Of a DNA stretch of 64,000 nucleotides, positions 48,761-55,995 are shown in pieces. Location of the stretch: the NCBI GenBank assembly GCA_041494805.1, contig JBGQBN010000003.1, forward strand, positions 1 to 64,000, written 5' to 3'. The position numbers were made by a program, and so were the translations under genes. The DNA comes from JBGQBN01 sp041494805. GTDB lineage: Bacteria > Acidobacteriota > Terriglobia > Terriglobales > Acidobacteriaceae. Within the stretch, counting starts at the first letter, position 1; each line of letters starts with the position of its first letter. The notes beneath the pieces were generated by a model. That model did not search any database. It saw nothing but the letters and a program-made list of their open reading frames with translations, and was not told the origin of the DNA.

Positions 48761-48812
48761 GAAGTATAAGGACCTAACTTCTAGACGCGGCCTTTCTAGG
48801 CCGCGTTTTCTA
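48761..48812 (+). terminator. Leader hairpin and terminator upstream of the nuclease gene
   Basis: After the -10 comes AGAAGT...ACTTCT (about 48761-48784) and then a perfect ACGCGGCC-TTTCTA-GGCCGCGT hairpin (48785-48806) followed by TTTCTATTTT. A strong terminator between a promoter and a start codon suggests attenuation or a small leader RNA. Confidence 0.7.
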
Positions 48813-48828
48813 TTTTCTGCACAATTCA

Positions 48829-49269
48829 ATGACCAAAAAGAATGGGATCAAGCCCAAGCACTCCAAGCTGCGGGGCGAACTGGCGGAGCTGCGTTTCATG
48901 ACGCGGGCTGCCGAGCACGGATTGCGTGTCATCAAGCCCTGGGGCGACAGCAGCCGCTACGACTTTGTCGTGGAGACCGGCGGGCGCTTCCTGCGCGTAC
49001 AAGTGAAATCAACGAGTATCCGGCCGGAGAAATATTACGTCTGCCCGCTTAACAGGGGCAGGCAGAAACCATACACCAGAGAGGATATTGACTTCCTCGC
49101 TGTGTACATCGTTCCCATAGACACCTGGTACATCATTCCCATTCAGGTTGTCTGCAAAGTACGGAACGGCATAAGCCTGTCGCCTCACAACTCGCTTTCC
49201 AAGCATGCGGTCTATAAGGAGGCGTGGCACTTGCTGAGGGGAGAAAAGAATGCGAGCGCGACAAGCTGA
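48829..49269 (+). CDS. PD-(D/E)XK endonuclease-like protein, homing type
   Basis: 146 residues resembling the small PD-(D/E)XK nucleases encoded in group I introns (PF11645/I-Ssp6803I type): RGELAELRFMTRAAEHGL (Glu17/20), SSRYDFVVETGG (Asp45) and LRVQVKSTS (Gln58, Lys60), giving the E-D-QxK active site, followed by DIDFLAVYIVPIDTWYIIP. No intron or intein is around it. It stands free between the gyrA stop and a decayed copy of the gyrA 3' end, and its stop codon abuts that copy. Family assignment is from pattern recognition. Confidence 0.82.
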   Translation: MTKKNGIKPKHSKLRGELAELRFMTRAAEHGLRVIKPWGDSSRYDFVVETGGRFLRVQVKSTSIRPEKYYVCPLNRGRQKPYTREDIDFLAVYIVPIDTWYIIPIQVVCKVRNGISLSPHNSLSKHAVYKEAWHLLRGEKNASATS

Positions 49270-49474
49270 AGGTTTCGGGGCCAGCCTGACCAGCCAGTAA
49301 GGCAAGACCATCTGCGTGGACTCGTGGCTGCCGGCAAAATCCTCGGTTGCAGGAGAACGATTCGGGAGTCGAGTCGCTCGGCGCAGGGCATGCGCTTGTT
49401 GAATATTGAGCTGGGGGACCGAGTGATTCCGCTGGATGAGGAGTCGATGAATTGGGAGGACGCTGATTCGGTAG
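49268..49474 (+). pseudogene. Decayed duplicate of the gyrA 3' end
   Basis: Aligns with gyrA from about 48408 to 48599. CTGACCAGCCAGTAAGGCAA matches CTGATCAGCCAGTACGGCAA, ACGATTCGGGAGTCG matches exactly, then TCGGCGCAGGG, TTGAATAT/GTCGAG, GGGGGACCG, GTGATTCCGC and ACGCTGATTC(A/G)GTAG follow in order. It has an in-frame TAA (TAC in gyrA), a roughly 33-bp insertion (about 49321-49354) and a deletion, so it is not functional. Identity is about 80% in the aligned blocks. Confidence 0.9.
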
Positions 49475-49580
49475 TTTGTGAATCTCATCCTAAATTCAGC
49501 GAGGCATATCAGCAAGACCCTGAGAACAAGAGGACGGTCAAAGAAGCCGCCTGAATAAGAATCGGCCTCGTCTCCGGCGT

Positions 49581-49751
49581 CTATGCTGCTGCTTCGTGAT
49601 CCTCGGGCTCCTCTTCGTGATTAGCGCCTGATTCAAGGGGTTGTTCGTGATCGCCTCTTCCTTCAATTTCAACCCCGCGCTGCCAAGCGGGCCAACTTTC
49701 ACGGTCAGCACTTGCTTGCTCAAGAATCGGTTTTAACCATCCTTTTTCCAT
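49581..49751 (-). CDS. Small acidic protein downstream of the anti-phage deaminase
   Basis: 56 residues: MEKGWLKPILEQASADRESW then PAWQRG, followed by an acidic tail. The WLxxxLExAxxxxxxWPxW pattern occurs in small proteins often found beside toxin or defence genes, but I cannot name a family. GGAGG-type site nine bases upstream; starts 16 bases after the deaminase stop, so likely co-expressed. Confidence 0.55.
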   Translation of the reverse strand: MEKGWLKPILEQASADRESWPAWQRGVEIEGRGDHEQPLESGANHEEEPEDHEAAA

Positions 49752-49767
49752 GATCCCAGCCTCCACC

Positions 49768-51321
49768 TCACACAGGATTGAGTTTCTCACGTTTCATGGC
49801 GTCGGACAGTAACGCCAGAGCTTCCTTCTCACTACGAACGTAAAGCCATGGTGACTCAGAGAGCCGCGGCAAGGCATGGGCTGGGTTCCATTGCACGACG
49901 GATCCATCTACAGTTTTTCGATCTTCCAACATGGTGAACAGTTCGCTATAGCGCCGAGGGGCTACTCCTACGAAAGGATCAAACGATACCATTCCTTCGA
50001 TCTCAATCGCGCTGTCCACGGAAATTGCATCCTCATGCAGATGGGCTGCTAGGCTCTTCGCGTAGGGTTCAATGTACACCACACGACGAAGTCCGGCGGC
50101 AATAATGTGCCTGGCGCATTCATGACACGGAAACGTCGTAGTGTAAATCGTGCAATCGCGTACAGACACGCCTCGTTTCGCGGCATCCATTATTGCCGCC
50201 ATTTCCGCATGTACAGCACGCCCAAATTCAAGAGGCTGCATCAACCGGGCCCCTTTTACTACAGGAAGCGCAGTCCGAACCCGCTCTTCCGGACTAAGGG
50301 CGACCTTTTCGGCGACAAGCCAGCCGCCCGCCTTGCTAAACTTCTCTAAAAGCTCTCCAAGATTAGATCTCTTCAGCCGATCGCTACTATCGTGTCCCAG
50401 TACGAAATCCCGGGCATCTGGAACGTCCCCTTCCCAATATTGTCCGCCACCCGCCTTGGGAACCTCATTGGTTCCCACGGCCACGATCTCACCTTCAGCA
50501 GTCGCTATTGTGGCGCCAACCTGTCGGCCCAGAGCTGCAGACCTCATGGCAGCAGCGTGAGCGTGGAACATGCAGTACTCTTCCCTTGTTGGTGTGTGAG
50601 AAACCTTGCCAAACAATAATTCAAGGAAGCTTCTGATCCCTCGTTCCATTACGGGTTTGTTTGTCGTCGCAATGAAAACATCCGCCAGAGGGAACGCCGT
50701 TCGAACACCTTGGCCGTGTGGTACTTCTGAGTCTTCTTGGTCACGATTGACAAGCTGCTCGGCGTCAGGACGACACTGCTCCGCAGCGGCGCCATAACGT
50801 GATTCGGCTATCTTGCTCGCTAAGTGCTGGACACGTTCTTCTCGCGGAGAGTAAGCAGCGACAAGGATAAACGCTCGACCGTAGATCTCCCGAAGGCACT
50901 TAACCTCGTCAGGGTGCTTGAGAGACCGGAGAAGATAAGCGCAACGCTGCCTCGGTTTGTCTTGATCTAGGGTTACCTTCTCTCGCAAACGTCGGATATT
51001 TCCGACACCCAGAACCGCAAGAGCGTCGTTGCTGCCAATCAGCCTGCGGAACTCATCTCCCGCATCCATGTGGGTGCGTATTCTCTCGTCTTCACGTTCG
51101 TGCGGCAGGTCTCTCCACTTTTCGATTTCGTGCAGAAGCTCAATGAGTTTTATCTGCTCACACTGGTAGCTTAAAGGCCTGAATACAGAGACCAAGGCAT
51201 CTTCCACCGAACCCATTTGGGACCCGACGGCACCCACCAAGCCAATCACGAGCTCTGTGTATTGACGACGGACGTCTAGGTTGAGTAACAAAGGGACTTC
51301 CTTCAGGGGGGAAGACAGCAC
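49768..51321 (-). CDS. Anti-phage dCTP deaminase (DCD/AvcD-type)
   Basis: 517 residues combining an N-terminal P-loop-like NTPase domain (VIGLVGAVGSQM, 25-36; the Walker lysine is absent) with a C-terminal zinc deaminase: HAEMAAI (His371, Glu373) and FPCHECARHI (Cys399, Cys402). The linking segment SEVPHGQGVRTAFPLADVFI is characteristic of the defence dCTP deaminases, which deplete dCTP during phage infection and are held inactive by a small RNA in the Vibrio AvcID system. GTG start with AGGAGAG upstream. A small gene follows. A housekeeping dCMP deaminase would lack the N-terminal domain. Confidence 0.88.
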   Translation of the reverse strand: MLSSPLKEVPLLLNLDVRRQYTELVIGLVGAVGSQMGSVEDALVSVFRPLSYQCEQIKLIELLHEIEKWRDLPHEREDERIRTHMDAGDEFRRLIGSNDALAVLGVGNIRRLREKVTLDQDKPRQRCAYLLRSLKHPDEVKCLREIYGRAFILVAAYSPREERVQHLASKIAESRYGAAAEQCRPDAEQLVNRDQEDSEVPHGQGVRTAFPLADVFIATTNKPVMERGIRSFLELLFGKVSHTPTREEYCMFHAHAAAMRSAALGRQVGATIATAEGEIVAVGTNEVPKAGGGQYWEGDVPDARDFVLGHDSSDRLKRSNLGELLEKFSKAGGWLVAEKVALSPEERVRTALPVVKGARLMQPLEFGRAVHAEMAAIMDAAKRGVSVRDCTIYTTTFPCHECARHIIAAGLRRVVYIEPYAKSLAAHLHEDAISVDSAIEIEGMVSFDPFVGVAPRRYSELFTMLEDRKTVDGSVVQWNPAHALPRLSESPWLYVRSEKEALALLSDAMKREKLNPV

Positions 51322-51500
51322 AGAATAATCCAGCTCTCCTGATCTGCAAAGGAAAATCTAGAACGAAGCGAACGCGATTCAAGAAGTGTTTTTGAGCTTA
51401 ACCCATTCGTCATGGAGCGAACGTGGGACGAGCCTAAGCTGATCCTGATCCATCCGATCATGGATCTTGGCAAGCTAGTGATTTACCGGCACAGATGCTG
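51322..51500. other. Intergenic region upstream of the dCTP deaminase
   Basis: About 180 bp with no supported gene. A 35-codon plus-strand frame from about 51412 overlaps the neighbour and is not convincing. In AvcID-type systems the inhibitory RNA lies next to the deaminase gene, so this is the place to look; I see no obvious strong hairpin-terminator. Confidence 0.4.
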
Positions 51501-52061
51501 CTACTTCCTGCGCTTGTAGTGGATCGGCCACTGCACGTTCCAAGTCTTGCCGCCGTCTCTTGAACCCTCCCAGCTCCAATCCAATTCGTTGGGCGTGATG
51601 TTCTTGAAGACCATCCGCTGAAGGACTTTGGTGCCGTCGGGCCGGGTTGCCTCGCGTCCCAGAATCATCTGGCCATCTTTGAATTCGCCGACGAAATCGA
51701 GATAGCCATTCTCGTTGTCCACCCAAGTCTGCTTCCACTTCCCGGCGCGTGCGTCGAAGGTGGAGACGCTCATGCCGCGCAGGTGCATGGAGTCACCGCC
51801 AGAAAAATTCTCCTCGACCACGCAGCCGTCCATGATGCGCTTGATGCTGTTGGTGCCGTGACCGGTCTCGCCCGGATTGGTGCCGGGCCAGGTCAAGCCC
51901 CACTCGCCCACCCAGAATTCGAGTTGCTTCTGCTCGGGTTCGGTGCAGGGCTGTGGCTGTGCGGATGGCGCGGTATTTGTGGTCTGCTGCTGGGCCAGGG
52001 AAAGCGAAGCGGTGAAGAGCAAAGCCAGTGCCACGAACAAAGTTCGTCCAGCGGTGGACAT
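51501..52061 (-). CDS. Exported DUF1579-like protein
   Basis: About 186 residues. Signal peptide (TLFVALALLFTASLSLAQ), then a lipocalin-like beta-rich domain with LEFWVGEWGLTWPGTNPGET, EENFSGGDSMHLRGMSVSTFD, and WKQTWVDNENGYLDF, the pattern of DUF1579 proteins. Role unknown. Start at ATG 52061 with GGGGGG-type purines upstream. Confidence 0.75.
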   Translation of the reverse strand: MSTAGRTLFVALALLFTASLSLAQQQTTNTAPSAQPQPCTEPEQKQLEFWVGEWGLTWPGTNPGETGHGTNSIKRIMDGCVVEENFSGGDSMHLRGMSVSTFDARAGKWKQTWVDNENGYLDFVGEFKDGQMILGREATRPDGTKVLQRMVFKNITPNELDWSWEGSRDGGKTWNVQWPIHYKRRK

Positions 52062-52202
52062 AGTTCCCCCCTCGCAGTCAGACGCCGCGGGGCGGGGAAA
52101 GATAGCAGGGCAGGACAGAACACACCTTGGTGCTGTGTAGCGGCCGAATTGGGCGTCGTACACTTCCTGTGATACACCTTTTATCTTGAACCTGGGGTTA
52201 TA

Positions 52203-52967
52203 TTGAGCCTGGAGCAAGCCATCTTTCTATTTGTCGCCGGAATCCTGGGCGGCGCGCTCAACGCCGTGGCCGGCGGAGGCAGCTTCGTGGCTTTTCCGGC
52301 ACTGCTGTTTACCGGGGTGCCCCCTATTCCTGCCAATGCCACCAACTCGCTGGCGCTCTGGGCCGGGGTGACGGCCAGCGGAGGAGCGTATCGCGACCGG
52401 CTGGATGTGCCGCGGCGGGTGCTGGTTCCGCTCCTGGCAACAAGCCTCGCAGGTGGGCTGATCGGTGCATATCTGCTGCTGAAAACGCCGGCGCACACTT
52501 TTATGCGCGTGCTGCCCTGGCTGATGCTGGGAGCGACGCTGCTGTTCGTGTTCGGCAAACGGTTGGCGGGTGAGCGCGTGTCGAGCGTGGGGCAGGACGC
52601 GACCACGGCGGCGATTGTCGGCGCATCCATCTTCGAGCTTTTCGTCGCCATCTACGGAGGCTACTTCGGCGGAGGCGTGGGCATCGTGAACCTGGCTATG
52701 CTGGCGGCGGTTGGGATGACCGACATTCACGCCATGAATGCGCTAAAGAGCGTGCTGGGAATCGCGATCAACGGCATCGCGTCGTTGGCGTTTGTTGTCA
52801 AGCGTGCGGTGGTTTGGCCACAGGCGGTGGTGATGATCGCGGGCGCGATGGTGGGTGGATATTTTGGCGCACACTACGCGCAGAAGCTGCCACAGGCGTG
52901 GGTGCGGTGGTTCGTCATCCTGGTGGGGGCTGGGATGACAGTGTACTTCTTCGTTAAGGCGTACTGA
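52203..52967 (+). CDS. TauE/SafE (TSUP) family transporter
   Basis: 254 residues, about eight membrane helices in two homologous halves: GGALNAVAGGGSFVAFPALLF and later YGGYFGGGVGIVNLAMLAAVG carry the family's glycine-rich motifs. Members export sulfite, sulfoacetate or similar organo-sulfur anions; substrate here is unknown. TTG start. Divergent from the DUF1579-like gene. Confidence 0.9.
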   Translation: MSLEQAIFLFVAGILGGALNAVAGGGSFVAFPALLFTGVPPIPANATNSLALWAGVTASGGAYRDRLDVPRRVLVPLLATSLAGGLIGAYLLLKTPAHTFMRVLPWLMLGATLLFVFGKRLAGERVSSVGQDATTAAIVGASIFELFVAIYGGYFGGGVGIVNLAMLAAVGMTDIHAMNALKSVLGIAINGIASLAFVVKRAVVWPQAVVMIAGAMVGGYFGAHYAQKLPQAWVRWFVILVGAGMTVYFFVKAY

Positions 52968-52980
52968 GCAGACGAAACCC

Positions 52981-53026
52981 GCCGAGCTGTGCTCGGCTGG
53001 GGCGGGGCAAGCCCCGCCCCTACACG
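52981..53026. repeat. Double-hairpin palindromic repeat after the TauE gene
   Basis: GCCGAGCTGTGCTCGGC, then GGGGCGGGGCAAGCCCCGCCCC, then TACACGA. Lies between convergent genes and could terminate both. Confidence 0.85.
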
Positions 53027-53035
53027 AGCAAAACC

Positions 53036-53518
53036 TTACGGTAGCGGCGCGGATGTGTGCTCGTGCACTATGAGCCACTTGCCGTCTTGCTGCTTCTGGA
53101 AAATGGCAGTCCAGCGCAACGTGGCCATCTCGTGCTTGCCGCCACTGGTGACGGCGTCTTCCTTGATGGTTGCTAAAGACCACGCCAGGTTGCCTTCCTG
53201 ATGGACCTGTGCGTCGTCGTTAAGGGTCAGCTTGAAGCTCTTGTAGCCCTTCAGCAACTCCGTGGTGCCGTTCTGATACTCAGTCCAGTTGTTGTATTTG
53301 AGTGGAGCGATGTCGAAGAAGGGGTGTTCACCCTGGACATAATACTGGGCCATGTTCGCGGGATTGCCGGAACTCCAGCCGTCCAACAATTTCTCCAGGT
53401 AGGCCTTGTCCGGGCCAGAGCCGCTGGGGCTGGGCTTGGCCATTTTCTTGGGAGCAGCCAGACTGGAAAGGTTGAGGGCGAGAACACAGATCAGAGTGAC
53501 GAAAACACGCTTCTGCAT
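53036..53518 (-). CDS. Exported SnoaL/NTF2-like (DUF4440-type) protein
   Basis: 160 residues. Signal peptide KRVFVTLICVLALNLSSLA, then an NTF2-like fold: KAYLEKLLDGWSSGNPANMA, FFDIAPLKYNNW, LTLNDDAQVHQEGNLAWSLA and the final WLIVHEHTSAPLP, typical of DUF4440/SnoaL-3 proteins. Function unknown; longer upstream starts are not favoured because the signal peptide begins here. Confidence 0.8.
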   Translation of the reverse strand: MQKRVFVTLICVLALNLSSLAAPKKMAKPSPSGSGPDKAYLEKLLDGWSSGNPANMAQYYVQGEHPFFDIAPLKYNNWTEYQNGTTELLKGYKSFKLTLNDDAQVHQEGNLAWSLATIKEDAVTSGGKHEMATLRWTAIFQKQQDGKWLIVHEHTSAPLP

Positions 53519-53830
53519 TGGGTTTCCTCCGGTGCGGCGAGAAATTGTCGCATAGACCGGCACAAACCACAAAGTGGCATGCGGACGACTCAACGGATCG
53601 GCAAACTTGATCGTCCGCATAGTCGCTTCTCGATGGCGCCGTTTGACGCTTTTCCACAGCACACGCTAAAATGGATGGGTTTGCCTGTACTCGCGGTCCT
53701 GTTCTGGGGCCGCCCGCATTCGCTGCCGAGAGCGCCGACGCGGAAACACAGCAAGCACAGGAAAATCAGCAGGTTCCCTGGATCGCGCCAGCGCGCGCCG
53801 GGCAATGGATTGGACGACGGAGGCATAGGT

Positions 53831-54307
53831 ATGTACGCGGTCATCCGCGCCGGTGGAAAGCAGTACCGGGTGGCGCCCGGCGATGTGATTCGTGTGGAGA
53901 GTGTGCAGGGTTCAGACGGCAAGGTTGCGTTTGGTGACGTTCTGGCTGTCTCCGGCGGCGAGGGCCAGATTGCTCGGCCGGGACCTGATGTGCATGTTTC
54001 GGGGCAGATCATGGAGCAGGGGCGCGGCGAGAAAATCCTGGTCTTCCACTACAAGCGCAAGAAGCAATACAAGAAGCTGCGCGGGCACCGGCAAGCCTTC
54101 ACCGCGGTGCGCATTACGGAAATCGCCTTTGACGGAAAGAAGTTCACGGCTCCGGAGCTTCCCAAACAGGAGGCGAAGCCGAAGAAGGTGAAACCTGAGT
54201 TAGAAGCAGCACCCAAGGCTGAGGCGAAAGCAGCCAAGGCGCCGGCAAGGAAAGCGGCAGCCAAGAAACCGAAGGCGAAGAAAGCGGCGCCCAAGAAGAA
54301 GAAATAA
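53831..54307 (+). CDS. rplU: 50S ribosomal protein L21 with Lys/Ala-rich extension
   Basis: 158 residues against about 103 normally. Core MYAVIRAGGKQYRVAPGDVI, FHYKRKKQYKKLRGHRQAFT and VRITEI are standard. From about residue 115 the protein continues as a Lys/Ala/Pro-rich tail (AKAAKAPARKAAAKKPKAKK), like a histone H1 tail. Such tails on L21 are known in some phyla. Followed by rpmA. Confidence 0.96.
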   Translation: MYAVIRAGGKQYRVAPGDVIRVESVQGSDGKVAFGDVLAVSGGEGQIARPGPDVHVSGQIMEQGRGEKILVFHYKRKKQYKKLRGHRQAFTAVRITEIAFDGKKFTAPELPKQEAKPKKVKPELEAAPKAEAKAAKAPARKAAAKKPKAKKAAPKKKK

Positions 54308-54354
54308 TCTGAACGCTGGCGGCTGATATGCGTCAGCGCACTGGAAACTGAGTT

Positions 54355-54618
54355 ATGGCACATAAAAAAGGTCTAGGCAGTTCACGCAATGGTCGCGATT
54401 CTAATTCGCAGCGCTTGGGCTTCAAGGCTTTTGGTGGACAGATGGTCCCGGGCGGCACCATCATCGTGCGGCAGCGCGGCACGCGGGTGAAACCGGGCCT
54501 GAACGTCGGACGTGGCAAGGACGACACGCTTTTCGCCAAGATAAGCGGACGCATCAAGTTCCTGAACAAGGGCTCGATGGGCAAGTTCGTAATGATCGAG
54601 CCGCTGGAAGCGAAGTAA
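54355..54618 (+). CDS. rpmA: 50S ribosomal protein L27
   Basis: 87 residues. [20 protein letters not shown], then [22 protein letters not shown] and [19 protein letters not shown]. Mature L27 normally carries the N-terminal AHKK directly, as here, with no extension to be cut. Follows rplU by 47 bp. Confidence 0.98.
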   Translation: MAHKKGLGSSRNGRDSNSQRLGFKAFGGQMVPGGTIIVRQRGTRVKPGLNVGRGKDDTLFAKISGRIKFLNKGSMGKFVMIEPLEAK

Positions 54619-54633
54619 GGCGTTTGCGATTCG

Positions 54634-54657
54634 CGCGGACAGGAGTGTCCGCGCCAC
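54634..54657. repeat. Hairpin GCGCGGACA...TGTCCGCGC
   Basis: A perfect inverted repeat with short loop (GCGCGGACAGGAGTGTCCGCGC) followed by CACACAG, resembling the second half of the double-hairpin family. It lies just before the terminator. Confidence 0.7.
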
Positions 54658-54659
54658 AC

Positions 54660-54687
54660 AGCCTCGCCTTCGGGTCGAGGCTTTTTT
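54660..54687 (+). terminator. Rho-independent terminator of rplU-rpmA
   Basis: AGCCTCGCC-TTCG-GG-T-CGAGGCTTTTTTG: GC-rich stem, UUCG-type loop, six T. Confidence 0.88.
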
Positions 54688-54727
54688 GTGCTCAAATGAT
54701 TCGCAGAGCCGAATCTAGTTCGGCACA

Positions 54728-54780
54728 GACGGGCGAAGCCTGCTCTGAGCGGAGTCGAAGGGTCGCCCGTCCCCACACGG
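54728..54780. repeat. Palindromic repeat with a second repeat nested in its loop
   Basis: Outer arms GACGGGCGA / TCGCCCGTC followed by CCCACACGG, as in the double-hairpin family. In place of the usual short loop there is CCTGCTCTGAGCGGAGTCGA followed by AGGG, a different dispersed repeat word (its complement begins CCCTTCGACTCCGCTCAGAG). Just upstream of obgE. Confidence 0.75.
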
Positions 54781-54787
54781 TCTGTGC

Positions 54788-55834
54788 ATGTTTATCGATG
54801 AAGCGAAAATCCGGGTTAAGGCTGGCGATGGCGGCAACGGCTGCATGGCGTTCCGGCGGGAGAAGTTTGTCCCGCGCGGCGGACCCTCGGGCGGGGATGG
54901 CGGCAAGGGCGGCGACATCATTATGGAGTCCAGCGAGCGCCACAATACGCTGGTGCATTTCCGGTTCAATCCGGAGTACAAAGCGCAGCGTGGGCGGCAC
55001 GGCGAAGGCTCCAACCGGACCGGGCGGGAAGGCGTAGATGTCGTGCTGAAAGTGCCAGTCGGTACGATGGTGTACGACGCGGAGACGGGCGAGAAAGTGC
55101 ACGATTTCTCCCGCCCGGACGAGCGCATCGTGGTCGCCCAGGGTGGCCGCGGAGGGCGCGGCAACGCTCGTTTTGCGACCTCCACGCATCAGGCGCCCCG
55201 TGAGCACGAAGACGGTCGGCCGGGGGAAGACCGCGTTTTCCGGCTGGAGCTGAAGCTGCTCGCCGATGTGGGGCTGGTGGGATATCCCAACGTGGGGAAA
55301 TCCACGCTGATTTCGCGCATCTCGGCGGCTCGGCCCAAGATCGCGGACTATCCCTTTACCACGTTGCAGCCGAACCTGGGAGTGGTGGTTGCGGGGAAAC
55401 CGCCTGAGGATAGAAGCTTCGTCGTGGCTGACATCCCCGGGCTGATTGAAGGCGCGCATACAGGCGCGGGCTTGGGCACGCAGTTTTTGCGGCATATTGA
55501 GCGCACACGATTGCTAGTTCATCTAGTGGATGTGTCCGATGCCAGTGGGCGGCCCGATCCGGTGAAAGACGCGGAAGTCATTACAGGAGAACTCGAAAGC
55601 TTTGGCGCGCATCTGGAACAGAAGCCGATGATCGTGGTGGCTTCTAAGATCGACGTCGCAAATAAAGACAAGCTGGCGAAGTTGAAGCGCTACTGCAAGA
55701 AAGAAGGACTGGAGTTGTTCCCGATCTCGGCAGTGACGGGAAAAGGAATTGATGAGTTGAAGTACGCGATGGCGGATAAGGTGGAGAAGATTAGTCGTCA
55801 GGCGTCGGTCGGCGGTCCTCGGGAAGAGCTTTGA
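54788..55834 (+). CDS. obgE: GTPase Obg/CgtA
   Basis: Ribosome-assembly GTPase, 348 residues. Glycine-rich Obg domain ([20 protein letters not shown], then [20 protein letters not shown]), G domain with [38 protein letters not shown] and the SKID of G4. Lacks the long C-terminal domain of some relatives. With rplU-rpmA upstream, as in most bacteria, although a terminator and repeats separate them. Confidence 0.97.
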   Translation: MFIDEAKIRVKAGDGGNGCMAFRREKFVPRGGPSGGDGGKGGDIIMESSERHNTLVHFRFNPEYKAQRGRHGEGSNRTGREGVDVVLKVPVGTMVYDAETGEKVHDFSRPDERIVVAQGGRGGRGNARFATSTHQAPREHEDGRPGEDRVFRLELKLLADVGLVGYPNVGKSTLISRISAARPKIADYPFTTLQPNLGVVVAGKPPEDRSFVVADIPGLIEGAHTGAGLGTQFLRHIERTRLLVHLVDVSDASGRPDPVKDAEVITGELESFGAHLEQKPMIVVASKIDVANKDKLAKLKRYCKKEGLELFPISAVTGKGIDELKYAMADKVEKISRQASVGGPREEL

Positions 55835-55874
55835 CCAAAGGCAGTGCGCAGAGACGCGACGTACAAGCACCAGT

Positions 55875-55995
55875 GTTCAGTTCCTGGTTCTCAGTTCTCA
55901 GAAAAACTGTGAGGCGGCCGCCGAGGGCCGCCCCTTGTCAGCGCGTCAGTGGGGATCTTTCCTGACGACTGACGACTGAAGACCGACGACTAAAC
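55875..55995. repeat. Two word arrays and a hairpin between obgE and the sensor kinase
   Basis: GTTCAGTTCCTGGTTCTCAG plus TTCTCAG (55875-55901), then a GGCGGCC...GGCCGCC hairpin (55913-55932), then GACGACT words (55961-55995) reaching the kinase stop. The hairpin may be a bidirectional terminator for the two convergent genes. Confidence 0.7.

Noticed and set aside
49324..49554. 76-residue plus-strand frame after the nuclease
   Set aside because: Most of it is the translation of the gyrA remnant, not an independent gene.
53201..53830. Long in-frame upstream extension of rplU
   Set aside because: Opposite the SnoaL-like gene; L21 begins MYAVIRAGGKQYR at 53831.
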